A stretch of 33,261 bases of DNA from Pseudomonadota bacterium (GCA_020161215.1 JAIUOM010000035.1:1-33261); one strand, 5' to 3'; shown: positions 20,515 through 30,844, counted from the first letter of the stretch. Notes: generated by a model from the sequence alone, not told the origin. Numbers and translations: made by a program.

Positions 20515-20754
20515 TCAACGCCACTGCGCCGCCAGGCCCGGGTAGGCCGGCCAATACGGCCACAGGGCGGGGGTGACGTCGGTGCCTTCAATCACGCCTT
20601 GCACGTGCACCCGCTGGCTGCCCGCTGAGGGCCGCGCTGTTGCCGCCATGCACGTGACCGGGGCCCAGGCGCGGGCCGTTACGGCCAGCATGGTGCGCGC
20701 CACGGCGTGGTCGGCTGCGGTCAGGACGGCGTGCGGGACGGCGGATACGGGCAT
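20515..20754 (-). CDS. Small protein of unknown function in the sulfate uptake region
   Basis: The gene encodes 79 residues and matches no family I recognise. It starts 23 bases after the sbp2 stop codon and its ATG is preceded by AAGGAG at seven bases, one of the best ribosome binding sites in the window, so it is very probably translated as part of the sbp2 transcript. There is no signal peptide or long membrane segment. The sequence is Ala/Val-rich at first (LTAADHAVARTMLAVTARAW), has a single Cys, and ends in an aromatic, proline-rich tail (TPALWPYWPAYPGLAAQWR). It does not resemble OscA/DUF2292, the small sulfur-starvation protein found beside sbp in pseudomonads. A role in sulfur limitation is inferred only from position. 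Confidence 0.6.
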   Translation of the reverse strand: MPVSAVPHAVLTAADHAVARTMLAVTARAWAPVTCMAATARPSAGSQRVHVQGVIEGTDVTPALWPYWPAYPGLAAQWR

Positions 20755-20777
20755 GGTGGGCTCCTTGGTGGGGTGGT

Positions 20778-21797
20778 TTACTTCTGCGTGTAGATCTGGT
20801 CGAAGTGGGCGCCGTCGGCAAAGTGGGCCTTGCTGGCCTGCGCCCAGCCGCCAAAGGCTGCGTCGACGGTGAACAGGTTCAGCTTGGGGAACTGCTTGGC
20901 GTACTTGGCGATGGCCTTGTCGCTGATCGGGCGGTAGAAGTGCTTGCCCGCCAGGTCCTGGCCTTCGTCGCTGTAGAGGTACTGCAGGTAGGCCTCGGCT
21001 GCGGCACGGGTGCCGTGGCGATCGACGTTGCGGTCGACCACGGTGACGGCGGGCTCGGCCAGGACCGAGAGGCTGGGGGTGACGATGTCGAACTTGGCGC
21101 CGAACTCTTTCTCCAGCAGGTGGGCCTCGTTCTCCCAGGCGATCAGCACATCGCCCTGGCCGCGCTGCGCAAAGCTGATGGTGGAGCCGCGGGCGCCGGT
21201 GTCGAGCACGGGCACGTTCTGGTACAGCCTGGCGACAAAGTCCTTGGCCGGCGCATCGCCGCCGAGCTTGCGGCGCGCGTACTCCCACGCGGCCAGGTAG
21301 TTCCAGCGTGCGCCGCCGGATGTTTTGGGGTTGGGTGTGATCACCCTGACGCCGGGCTTGGCCAGGTCGTCCCAGTCCTTGATGCCCTTGGGGTTGCCGG
21401 CGCGCACCACCAGCACGATGGTCGAGGTGTAGGGCGCGCTGTTGTGCGGCAGGCGCTTTTGCCAGTCCTTGGGCACCCAGGCACCGTGCGTGTGCAGCGC
21501 GTCGGTGTCGCCGGCCAGGGCCAGCGTGGCCACATCGGCCTCCAGCCCGTCGATGATGCCGCGCGCCTGCTTGCCGGAGCCGCCATGCGACTGTTTGACG
21601 CTGACGATCTGACCGGTCTTGGCCTTCCAGTGCGCGGCAAACGCCTTGTTGAACTCGACATAAAACTCACGCGTGGGGTCGTAGCTGACGTTGAGCAGTG
21701 TCAGCTCTTTCGCCTGCGCCAAGGCGGCTGGGGCGGCGGCGGTCAGGGCGGCTGCGGCAAGGGCGTGCAGCGCGGTGCGGCGGGTGGGGGTGGACAT
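20778..21797 (-). CDS. sbp: Periplasmic sulfate-binding protein (sbp2)
   Basis: A second sulfate-family receptor of 339 residues, clearly related to sbp1 but diverged. It shares [66 protein letters not shown] and [14 protein letters not shown]. The signal peptide (first 28 residues, cleavage ALA|Q) starts [10 protein letters not shown], so export by Tat as well as Sec is possible. AGGAG precedes the ATG. No permease gene of its own is nearby, so it probably shares CysTWA with sbp1, perhaps with a different affinity or for another oxyanion. The same two-part promoter motif as sbp1 lies 67 bases upstream. Confidence 0.93.
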   Translation of the reverse strand: MSTPTRRTALHALAAAALTAAAPAALAQAKELTLLNVSYDPTREFYVEFNKAFAAHWKAKTGQIVSVKQSHGGSGKQARGIIDGLEADVATLALAGDTDALHTHGAWVPKDWQKRLPHNSAPYTSTIVLVVRAGNPKGIKDWDDLAKPGVRVITPNPKTSGGARWNYLAAWEYARRKLGGDAPAKDFVARLYQNVPVLDTGARGSTISFAQRGQGDVLIAWENEAHLLEKEFGAKFDIVTPSLSVLAEPAVTVVDRNVDRHGTRAAAEAYLQYLYSDEGQDLAGKHFYRPISDKAIAKYAKQFPKLNLFTVDAAFGGWAQASKAHFADGAHFDQIYTQK

Positions 21798-21864
21798 GCG
21801 GAACTCCTGTGAACGCGGTGGATTGAAGCTGGCCGCGATCTTTATCCGCCGTGCCCGTTCATGG

Positions 21865-21890
21865 GAACGACTGATTTCTCATTTGCTTAT
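21865..21890 (-). promoter_or_regulatory. Probable CysB-type site upstream of sbp2
   Basis: On the minus strand it reads ATAAGC, 14 bases, TCGTTC, matching the sbp1 site in both half-sites and spacing, while the 14 bases between differ. The distance to the start codon is also nearly the same (67 against 72 bases). Confidence 0.5.
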
Positions 21891-21917
21891 TCAGCGCCCG
21901 ATGGATGATCTGGCTTG

Positions 21918-21981
21918 GACCTTTTTTGGCCGGATGTCGGCGTCGATAAACAGCTTATTGCTATCAAAATAAAAGCATCGA
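21918..21981 (+). repeat. Dispersed GCTATTAAAT element, copy G
   Basis: The copy has GGCCGGATGTCGGCGTCGAT, a spacer, then TTATTGCTATCAAAATAAAA and GCATCG. It is the closest relative of copy C and lies between the sbp2 promoter and the 3' end of a LysR gene. Confidence 0.75.
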
Positions 21982-22031
21982 CGTTGACTGTGTCCGACGG
22001 CGTGGCGACGTCGGCGAGACTCCCAAGCGCC

Positions 22032-22946
22032 CTACATGGGCGCCAGCCAGCGCCCCGGCAAGGCCGCGCGCACCAGGTCGTGCAAGGCAGACGCGGCCGG
22101 CGGCAGAGGACGGACCGTGGAGGTGATGAGCCCCAGCGCGCGCTCCACATGCGGCTCCACCAGGCGCACCGCCGTCAGCGTGGCGTGCTGCACCGGCAGC
22201 CCCAGACGCGGCAGCACCGCCATGCCCAGGCCAGCGTCGACCAGCGCCAGGGCGCCCGCCACGTGCTCGGCTTCGTGGAACGCGATGGGGCGCTCGGCCA
22301 GCTGGGCCAGCGCGTGGTCGATCAGCACCCGGTTGCCGCTGCGGCGTGACACGGCCACCATGCGCTGGCCCGCCAGCTCGGCCCAGCGCACCTGGCGGCG
22401 CCGCGCCCACGCGTGGGTGCGCGCCAGCACCAGCACGTAGGGCTCGCGCCCCAGCGGGGTGAACTGCACATCGGCCTCCTGCGCGCCCACGAAGTCGATG
22501 CCCAGGTCGGCCTGCCCGCCGGTCACCGCTGCCAGCACGGCACTGGCGCTGTCATCGATCAGGTGCACGCGCACGCCCGGGAAGCGGGCGCTGAACTGCC
22601 CCAGGATCGGCGGCAGCACCTGCGCCGCAAACGACGGGATGCAGGCCAGCCCGACGCGGCCGTGGCGCAGCGCGGTGCTGCCGGCCAGGCGCAGCACCGC
22701 GTCCTCCAGCCCGCTGAGGGCGGTGCGGGCGGGCACCAGAAAGTCGCGCCCGGTGGCGGTGAGCGATACGCGCCGGGTGGTGCGCGCCAGCAGCGGCGTG
22801 CCCAGCGCGGCCTCCAGCTTGTCGATGCGCCGGCTCAACGCGGGTTGCGACAGGTGCAAGGCCTCGGCCGCCAGGTGAAAGCTCTGGCGGTCGGCCACCG
22901 CGACGAAGGCCTGCAGTTCAGTGAGGTCGAAATTCATGCGCGACAT
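22032..22946 (-). CDS. LysR-family transcriptional regulator
   Basis: The 304-residue protein has the N-terminal DNA-binding domain (FHLAAEALHLSQPALSRRIDKLEAALGTPLLARTTRRVSLTATG) and a C-terminal effector-binding domain. The ALSRRIDKLE recognition helix is classical. It is divergent from the Bug-type binding protein gene, 87 bases apart, with repeated TGCAT half-sites between them overlapping its own start region, so it probably controls uptake of that compound and represses itself. It is not CysB: it lacks CysB's N-terminal sequence and faces the Bug gene rather than the sulfate genes. ATG at 22937 (MNFDLTELQ) is an equally possible start. Confidence 0.9.
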   Translation of the reverse strand: MSRMNFDLTELQAFVAVADRQSFHLAAEALHLSQPALSRRIDKLEAALGTPLLARTTRRVSLTATGRDFLVPARTALSGLEDAVLRLAGSTALRHGRVGLACIPSFAAQVLPPILGQFSARFPGVRVHLIDDSASAVLAAVTGGQADLGIDFVGAQEADVQFTPLGREPYVLVLARTHAWARRRQVRWAELAGQRMVAVSRRSGNRVLIDHALAQLAERPIAFHEAEHVAGALALVDAGLGMAVLPRLGLPVQHATLTAVRLVEPHVERALGLITSTVRPLPPAASALHDLVRAALPGRWLAPM

Positions 22947-22971
22947 GCATTAATTTTGCATAAAGATGCAA
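22945..22971. promoter_or_regulatory. Probable LysR operator upstream of the Bug gene
   Basis: TTGCAT-AAAG-ATGCAA (22956-22971) is a perfect inverted repeat, and a further ATGCAT lies at 22945-22950, overlapping the LysR start. Three equally spaced TGCAT-type half-sites between divergent genes fit LysR control. Confidence 0.5.
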
Positions 22972-23033
22972 TTCACACCAAGCGACCGTCGCCCTAGCAT
23001 CACGGCATTCCCAAACCCCGGAGACCGATCCCG

Positions 23034-23996
23034 ATGAAACCCTTGTTGCACACCACTTTGGCGCTGGCCGTCGGTCTGTGCGCCAGCCTGTCCGCCCACG
23101 CGGCCGACTGGCCCACCAAGCCCATCAAGTTCGTGGTGCCTTTTGGCGCTGGCGGCGCCAACGACCTGGTGGCGCGTGCGGTGGCCGAGGCCGCCAGCAA
23201 GCAACTGGGCCAGCCCATCATCATCGACAACAAGCCGGGCGCGGGCTCGGTGCTGGGCTCGGACATCGTGGCCAAGAGCGCGCCCGATGGCTATACGTTT
23301 CTGGCGCCTGCCGGCGGCATCATCACCAACCCGCTGATCAAGGCCAAGATGCCCTACGCCCCCGACGCGCTGGTGCCGGTGGTGATGATGGCCGTGAGCC
23401 CCTCGGTCATCGTGGTGCCGGCCGATTCGCCCTACAAGGATCTGAAGTCGCTGGTGGCGGCGTCCAAGCAAGGTCAGGGGCTTAACTTTTCGACCGCCGG
23501 TACCGGCAGCACGCCGCACTTCGTGGCCGAGATGCTGAAAGTGGGCGCCGGCGCCAAGCTGCAGATCATCCCCTACAAGAGCGGCAGCGAAGGCGTGGTG
23601 GCGGTGATCGGCAAGCAGGTCGACGCCACCTCCGAGGCCAGCCTGGTGGTGCTGCCGCAGATCAAGGGCGGCAAGCTGAAGGCCCTGGCCTCCACCTGGA
23701 ACCGCCGCATCGCCGCCCTGCCGGACCTGCCCACGGCGCAGGAGCAGGGTTTTGGCAACGTCTTCATCGGCCACTGGAGCGGGGTGTTCGCGCCCAAGGG
23801 CACGCCCGAGGACATTCTGAACAAGGTCAACGAGGCGGTGAACACGGCGCTCAAGTCGCCCGAGCTGCGCGCGCGCCTGATTCCGCAGGGCATCGACCCG
23901 GTGGGCGGCTCGCGCGCCGACTTCACCAAGTTCCTGGCCGACGAGCAAAAGCGCCTGGCGCCCATCGTCAAGGCCGCGCAGATGAAAGAAGACTGA
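23034..23996 (+). CDS. Bug/TctC-family periplasmic solute-binding protein
   Basis: Bug proteins bind carboxylates and related small molecules in the periplasm; the family is greatly expanded in Burkholderiales and many members have no dedicated transporter. The 320 residues start with a signal peptide (cleavage AHA|A after residue 23), then the hallmark WPTKPIKFVVPFGAGGANDLVAR, NKPGAGSVLGSDIVAKSAPDGYTF, and the late GVFAPKGTPEDILNKVN. The ligand is unknown. CGGAGACC precedes the ATG. The next gene follows after 23 bases, so they are probably one transcript. Confidence 0.93.
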   Translation: MKPLLHTTLALAVGLCASLSAHAADWPTKPIKFVVPFGAGGANDLVARAVAEAASKQLGQPIIIDNKPGAGSVLGSDIVAKSAPDGYTFLAPAGGIITNPLIKAKMPYAPDALVPVVMMAVSPSVIVVPADSPYKDLKSLVAASKQGQGLNFSTAGTGSTPHFVAEMLKVGAGAKLQIIPYKSGSEGVVAVIGKQVDATSEASLVVLPQIKGGKLKALASTWNRRIAALPDLPTAQEQGFGNVFIGHWSGVFAPKGTPEDILNKVNEAVNTALKSPELRARLIPQGIDPVGGSRADFTKFLADEQKRLAPIVKAAQMKED

Positions 23997-24019
23997 GCAC
24001 AAGAACCGAGGAGACCGCC

Positions 24020-24862
24020 ATGCGCCACACCCCCATCCGCTGGACCCGCCGTGCCGTCGTCGCCGGCGCCTTGGCCCTGCTGGGCGCTTGCAGCACGCCC
24101 AACCTGCAGACACCGCGCGCCGACGCGGCGGCGCCGACGCCCGTCGTCGGCGAGGTGCGGGTGCTCAGCTCCGGCGGCTTCACCGCCGCCTACCAGACGC
24201 TGGCGCCGCTGTACGAGGCGGCCAGCGGGGTGAAGATCGTGAGCAGCTACGGCGCCTCGATCGGCAACGCGCCCGATTCGATCCCCAGCCGTCTGGCGCG
24301 GGGCGAAAAGTTCGACATCATCATCCTGGCCGATAACGCGCTGGACAAATTCGTCGCGCAGGGCCAGGCGCAGGCGGGCAGCAAGGTGGACCTGGGCCGT
24401 TCGCTCATCGGTGCGTCGGTGCGCAAGGGCACGACGCCGCGGCCGGACGTGAGCACCGTGCCGGCGCTCAAGGCCTCGCTGCTGGGCGCGCGCTCCATCG
24501 CCTATTCGGCCAGCGCCAGCGGCACCTACCTGTCCGAGGACCTGTTCCCGCGCCTGGGCGTGTGGGGGCAGATCCAGGACAAGTCGCGCAAGATCATGAG
24601 CGAGCGTGTCGGTGCGGTGGTGGCGCGCGGCGACGCCGAGCTGGGCTTTCAGCAGGTGAGCGAGCTGCTGACGTTCACCGAACTGGACTACCTGGGCCCG
24701 CTGCCGGACGAGGTGCAACAGAAGGTGTTCTTCTCGGCCGGCATCGTGCAGGGCGCGCCCAACCCGGAAGGCGCGCGCCGCTTCATCCGCTACCTGGCGT
24801 CGCCCGCGGCGGCCGGCGTGATCCGCGCCACGGGGCTTGATCCGGTCGCCAAAGCGCACTAA
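24020..24862 (+). CDS. ModA-like substrate-binding lipoprotein
   Basis: The 280-residue protein starts with a lipoprotein signal (ALALLGAC, lipid-modified Cys24), with twin arginines before the hydrophobic part. The rest is a type 2 periplasmic-binding fold of the molybdate-binding ModA/extracellular protein 11 group: VRVLSSGGFTAAYQTLAPLYEAASGVKI, DIIILADNALDKFVAQG, ASASGTYLSEDLFPRLGV and the final ARRFIRYLASPAAAGVIRATGLDP. Nearby modB or modC genes, which true molybdate uptake would need, are absent. Pairing with a Bug protein under a LysR regulator suggests it binds the same or a related organic anion. GAGGAGACC precedes the ATG. Confidence 0.88.
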   Translation: MRHTPIRWTRRAVVAGALALLGACSTPNLQTPRADAAAPTPVVGEVRVLSSGGFTAAYQTLAPLYEAASGVKIVSSYGASIGNAPDSIPSRLARGEKFDIIILADNALDKFVAQGQAQAGSKVDLGRSLIGASVRKGTTPRPDVSTVPALKASLLGARSIAYSASASGTYLSEDLFPRLGVWGQIQDKSRKIMSERVGAVVARGDAELGFQQVSELLTFTELDYLGPLPDEVQQKVFFSAGIVQGAPNPEGARRFIRYLASPAAAGVIRATGLDPVAKAH

Positions 24863-24919
24863 AAACAAGGCATCAGCCGGCATGGCGTCTTCCATGACAG
24901 CTATCAAATAAAGAGCGAT
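24862..24919 (+). repeat. Dispersed GCTATTAAAT element, copy H
   Basis: The copy has GCATCAGCCGGCATGGCGT, a spacer, then ACAGCTATCAAATAAAGAGC. It begins at the stop codon of the ModA-like gene and ends 22 bases before the next start. Confidence 0.65.
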
Positions 24920-24941
24920 CAGGTCGTGGCATGATGACCCC

Positions 24942-25952
24942 ATGCCCCACCACCCCGACGCCCTGAAATACCTTGCGCCCAACTGCTTCGCCATGGTGAT
25001 GAGCGTGGCCGGCCTGGCCCTGGCCTGGTCGCGCGCCATGCCCATGCTGGGCGAGATGGCCGGCGCGGGCGCGCTGGTGCTGGGCGGTGTGGCGGCGCTG
25101 CTGTTCCTGACCCTGGCCGTGCTGTCGTGGCTGCGCTGGCAGCACTACCCCGAAGCCGTGGCCGGCGACCTGAAACACCCGGTGCGGCACGCCTTCTTCG
25201 CCACCCTGCCGGTGTCGCTGATTCTGCTGGCCACCCTGGCCCTGACCCTGTTTGGCGCCGAGACCTGGGTGGCGGTGCTGTGGTGGATCGGCTCGCTGGC
25301 GCAGTTCGGCGTGACGCTGTGGGTGATCACGCGCTGGCTCAGCCCCGACAAGAGCCAGGCCCTGGGCTGGCACGCCCTGACCCCGGCGCTGATCGTGCCG
25401 GTGGTGGGCAACGTGCTGGCGCCGCTGGCCGGCGTGTCGCTGGGGGCCACGGCCTGGTCGGCGGCGCAATTCGGCATCGGCGTGCTGCTGTGGCCGGTGC
25501 TGCTGACCCTGCTGCTGGTGCGCATCGCCAGCCAGGGACCGTGGCCGGAGCGCCTGCTGCCCACCGTCTTCATCACCGTCGCGCCGCCGGCGGTGATCGG
25601 CAGCAGCGTCCTGCAACTGGGCGGCCCGCCGGTGCTGGCCTGGATGTGCTGGGGCGTGGCGCTGCTGTGCCTGCTGTGGAGCCTGCAGGTGACGCGGCGC
25701 ATGCTGGCGCAGCCGTTCGCCATCGGGTTCTGGTCGATGGGCTTCCCATTGGCCTCGTTTGCCGCCCTGACGCTGCGCCTGGCCGTGCACGACAGCTTCG
25801 CGCAGGTGCCGGCCATGATGGCCCTGGCCTTCGCGTCGCTGGTCATCGTGCTGCTCAGCATGGCGACCTGGAAAGGGCTGCGCGAGGGCACCTTGCTGCA
25901 ACCCGAGCCGGTGGCCATGGTCACCCTGGCGGCCGATCGACCGGGCCCCTGA
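24942..25952 (+). CDS. SLAC1/TehA-family membrane protein
   Basis: The 336-residue inner-membrane protein has about ten hydrophobic helices, the size and layout of the TehA/SLAC1/Mae1 family of anion channels and dicarboxylate or tellurite-resistance permeases. Supporting features are the opening LKYLAPNCFAMVMSVAGLALAW, with the aromatic-glycine style first helix, LKHPVRHAFFATLPVSLIL, and TPALIVPVVGNVLAPLAG. These correspond to the family's conserved pore helices, but I cannot verify the gating Phe. The substrate is unknown. A dispersed repeat separates it from the previous gene, so it probably has its own promoter. Confidence 0.8.
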   Translation: MPHHPDALKYLAPNCFAMVMSVAGLALAWSRAMPMLGEMAGAGALVLGGVAALLFLTLAVLSWLRWQHYPEAVAGDLKHPVRHAFFATLPVSLILLATLALTLFGAETWVAVLWWIGSLAQFGVTLWVITRWLSPDKSQALGWHALTPALIVPVVGNVLAPLAGVSLGATAWSAAQFGIGVLLWPVLLTLLLVRIASQGPWPERLLPTVFITVAPPAVIGSSVLQLGGPPVLAWMCWGVALLCLLWSLQVTRRMLAQPFAIGFWSMGFPLASFAALTLRLAVHDSFAQVPAMMALAFASLVIVLLSMATWKGLREGTLLQPEPVAMVTLAADRPGP

Positions 25953-26019
25953 GCGCGTCGCGCCGCCCGCGGGCCCCGGGTGGGCCGTTTCATCAACCTC
26001 CTTGAAAGGATTTTTCTTC

Positions 26020-26589
26020 ATGCGTCCATCGACCGCCCTGGCTGTCGCCACCCTCCTCGCCACGGCCTTGTCGGCCCAGGCCGCCGACTACACGACCGAG
26101 CCGACGCACACGTTTGCACGCTTCGAAATCGGTCACTTCGGCGCCAGCGTCAACCGCGCGCGCTTCGACAAGCAAGCCGGCACCATCCAGTACGACGCCG
26201 CCGCCAAGACCGGCCGCGTGGAGCTGACCATCGACATCAATTCGATTTCCAGCGGCGTGGCCGATTTCGACCAGCACTTGAAGAGCGCCGACATCTTCGA
26301 CGCCGCCAAATACCCCACGGCGAAGTTCGTCGGCAGCAAGTTCGTCTTCCAGGGCAACACCTTGCGCGCCGTCGAGGGCCAGTTGACCTTGAAGGGCCAG
26401 ACCCACCCGGTGACGCTCCAGGCCCGGCAGTTCAACTGCTACGTCAACCCGATGCTCAAGCGCGACGTATGTGGCGGCGATTTCGAGGCCACCATCGACC
26501 GCACCCTGTGGGGCGTGACCTACGGCCTGCCCATGGTGGCCCCCAAGGAAGTGCGCATCCTGGCCACGGTGGAAGCCATCCGCCAGTAG
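26020..26589 (+). CDS. YceI-family periplasmic protein
   Basis: The 189-residue protein has a signal peptide (cleavage AQA|A after residue 21) and a YceI lipocalin-like barrel that binds polyisoprenoid or similar lipids. Typical sequence includes YTTEPTHTFARFEIGHFG, GRVELTIDINSISSG, FDQHLKSADIFDAAKYPTAKFVG and LTLKGQTHPVTL. GAAAGGA precedes the ATG by nine bases. A TTG 18 bases upstream in the same frame is not needed. A long perfect hairpin terminator follows. Confidence 0.92.
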   Translation: MRPSTALAVATLLATALSAQAADYTTEPTHTFARFEIGHFGASVNRARFDKQAGTIQYDAAAKTGRVELTIDINSISSGVADFDQHLKSADIFDAAKYPTAKFVGSKFVFQGNTLRAVEGQLTLKGQTHPVTLQARQFNCYVNPMLKRDVCGGDFEATIDRTLWGVTYGLPMVAPKEVRILATVEAIRQ

Positions 26590-26612
26590 CCACGCGGCCC
26601 GGCGGTGCCCAC

Positions 26613-26651
26613 GAAAAAGCCCCGCGGCATGCCGCGGGGCTTTTTCCTTTT
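26613..26651. terminator. Bidirectional terminator between yceI and maeB
   Basis: A 34-base perfect palindrome has a GC-rich stem (GCCCCGCGG/CCGCGGGGC) flanked by A5 and T5. It works in either direction and separates two convergent genes. Confidence 0.92.
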
Positions 26652-26675
26652 TAGGGCGTCGATGCCCCTGCCCGA

Positions 26676-28988
<2,313 letters not shown>

Positions 28989-29087
28989 GGTGTCTCCGTT
29001 TGTTGTCGGGCAATCGGATACAAGCCTACATCAAATCCGGCGCGCCACCGCCTGGGGCGGGCCGCCCCAGGCCCACCGGCACACGGG

Positions 29088-29145
29088 TTTTCAGGCCTTG
29101 GTCGGCGTGGATTCTTCCAGACGTGCTATTAAATTAAAAGCACGC
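29088..29145 (+). repeat. Dispersed GCTATTAAAT element, copy I
   Basis: The copy has CTTGGTCGGCGTGGATTC, a spacer, then CGTGCTATTAAATTAAAAG and CACG. The perfect six-base arms CGTGCT/AGCACG differ from those in other copies but still pair. It lies just beyond the stop codon of the DUF2917 gene. Confidence 0.75.
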
Positions 29146-29152
29146 GGAACCT

Positions 29153-29611
29153 CTACGCAGACAGCCCACGCCCGGCCCGGCGCCAGCCCCACAGGCCCCG
29201 CAGCAGCCGGGCCAGGGCCCCGCCGGCATGGCCCAGCGCGGCGCGCAGTTCGGCCGCCGGCCCGGCCACGCTGGCGCGCCAGGCGTCGGCGCGCGTCAGC
29301 GGCTGCCAGATCAGCGTCACCGGTTCGGCGCGGGCGGCGGTGCCGGGGTGGGCGTGGATCGGCTCCAGCACCCAGCGTTGCCCTGCCTGCACACGCAGCC
29401 GGCTGCCGGGGCGCAGGTGTTCGTCGCCCGCCGGGCCGCCGGCGTGGCCGGTGTGCGGCCCGTCGCAGGTGGCCCACAGCGCCCCGGCGCGCACGAACAG
29501 CACGCCCGGCTGCGCCGCGCGCAGGGCGATGGCGCGGCCCGGCGCCAGGGTCCAGCTCTCGGTGGCCAGGTGGGCGCGGGCAAACGGCAGGCAGGCGTCG
29601 AAGGAGGACAT
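29153..29611 (-). CDS. DUF2917 domain protein
   Basis: The 152-residue protein matches DUF2917, a cupin-like family seen in Burkholderiales and often next to a LysR gene. Characteristic sequence is WTLAPGRAIALRAAQPGVLFVRAGALWATCDGP, followed by DEHLRPGSRLRVQAGQRWVLEP. The C-terminal 45 residues (GPAAELRAALGHAGGALARLLRGL) are Ala/Arg-rich and probably helical. The function is unknown. CAGGAG precedes the chosen ATG; two upstream ATGs at 29632-29635 lack such a site. It is divergent from the GcvA-type LysR gene. Confidence 0.8.
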   Translation of the reverse strand: MSSFDACLPFARAHLATESWTLAPGRAIALRAAQPGVLFVRAGALWATCDGPHTGHAGGPAGDEHLRPGSRLRVQAGQRWVLEPIHAHPGTAARAEPVTLIWQPLTRADAWRASVAGPAAELRAALGHAGGALARLLRGLWGWRRAGRGLSA

Positions 29612-29704
29612 GTCGGGCTCCTGAACAATCATCAAATAGGAATTAATCGGTAGCCGGATGATGCGCCCGATCCCCGTTGACAGTCCAATGAAATCCCGTC
29701 ACGC

Positions 29705-29729
29705 TATTGATTCGCATACCGCATCAATA
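29705..29729. promoter_or_regulatory. LysR operator (T-N11-A palindrome) between DUF2917 and LysR genes
   Basis: Perfect seven-base arms TATTGAT (29705-29711) and ATCAATA (29723-29729) are separated by exactly 11 bases, giving the T-N11-A LysR box. A perfect -35 hexamer TTGACA lies 22 bases to its left (29677-29682). Confidence 0.7.
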
Positions 29730-29732
29730 ACC

Positions 29733-30716
29733 ATGCTGCACTCCCAGACCCATCTGCGCTCCCGCCCGGTCCAGGCCGGCCATCTGCGGGCTTTCGAGGC
29801 GGTGGCGCGCTACCTCAACTTCCGCATGGCGGCGGAGGAGCTGGCGCTGACCCAGTCGGCCGTCAGCCGGCAGATCCAGGCGCTGGAGGACGAGGTCGGC
29901 GTGCCGCTGTTTCTGCGCCATACGCGCGCGGTGGAGCTGACGGCCGCCGGCGCCCAGCTGCTGCAAGCCGTGACCCAGGCGCTGCCGCGCATCGACACCG
30001 CGGTGCGGCACATCCGCCAGAGCGCCGGGCGCAAGCAGGTCAGCGTGACCACCTTCGCCTCGTTCGCGTCGATGTGGCTGATTCCGCGCCTGGAAGCCTT
30101 CCAGCGCGCGCACCCCGACATCGACATCCGCATCGACGCCTCGGACACCGCCTTCGATCTGGAGTTGATGGACATCGACATCGCCATCCGCTACGCCTCG
30201 CCATCGCGCATGCCGAGCGGCGCGCGGCGGCTGTTTGGCGAATCGGTCACGCCCATGGCCAGCCCCTGGCTGATCAAGGGCGGCCCGCCCCTGACCACCC
30301 CGCGCGACGTGCTGGCGCACACCTTGATCGAGGCCGGCGACGCCTACACCCCGCACCTGGAGTGGCTGACCTGGCGCCGCTGGCTGGACGCCAACGGCCT
30401 GCAGGACGCCCAGCCCAAGCGCTGGCTGAGCTTCAACTACGCCTACCAGATGGCGCAGGCGGCGCTGAGCGGCCAGGGCATCGTGCTGGCGCGCCCGCCC
30501 CTGGTGTCCGAGGCGCTGGGGCGCGGCGAGCTGATCGAGATCTTCTCCGGCACGCGCCTGCACTCGCCCATGGCCTATTGGCTGCTGACGGCCCCACGCA
30601 GCGGCCAGCGGCCCGAGGTGCAGGCCTTCGCCGAGTGGATCGCCGCCCAGGCCGCCGCCACCCGCGCGGTGACCGGCGAAGGGCCAGACCCGGACGAGCC
30701 GGACGGCGTGGACTGA
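29733..30716 (+). CDS. LysR-family transcriptional regulator (GcvA-type)
   Basis: The 327-residue regulator has a GcvA-like DNA-binding domain, HLRAFEAVARYLNFRMAAEELALTQSAVSRQIQALEDEVGVPLFLRHTRAVELTAAG, at about residues 17-73. The sensor domain includes VTTFASFASMWLIPRLEAFQRAHPDIDIRI and LMDIDIAIRYA, typical of this subgroup. I chose the ATG at 29733 because upstream ATGs (29658, 29661, 29688) would put the T-N11-A operator inside the coding region. The chosen start has no Shine-Dalgarno sequence, since the operator ends four bases before it, so the start is uncertain. The divergent DUF2917 gene is its probable target. Confidence 0.88.
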   Translation: MLHSQTHLRSRPVQAGHLRAFEAVARYLNFRMAAEELALTQSAVSRQIQALEDEVGVPLFLRHTRAVELTAAGAQLLQAVTQALPRIDTAVRHIRQSAGRKQVSVTTFASFASMWLIPRLEAFQRAHPDIDIRIDASDTAFDLELMDIDIAIRYASPSRMPSGARRLFGESVTPMASPWLIKGGPPLTTPRDVLAHTLIEAGDAYTPHLEWLTWRRWLDANGLQDAQPKRWLSFNYAYQMAQAALSGQGIVLARPPLVSEALGRGELIEIFSGTRLHSPMAYWLLTAPRSGQRPEVQAFAEWIAAQAAATRAVTGEGPDPDEPDGVD

Positions 30717-30844
30717 ACGCCGCCGCCCGAAGCTTCTGGCGATCTTAACAATTGCCTGTAACCGGCCCCACGGCCGGCCCGAATCACCCCAGCCTTCACG
30801 GCGTTTCCCCGCGACAGCGGGCGAACCGCGTGGCGGCACAGGCC

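Noticed and set aside
22032-22946. CysB as the identity of the LysR gene next to the sulfate cluster
   Set aside because: Its sequence does not resemble CysB and it is divergent from the Bug gene with its own palindrome.
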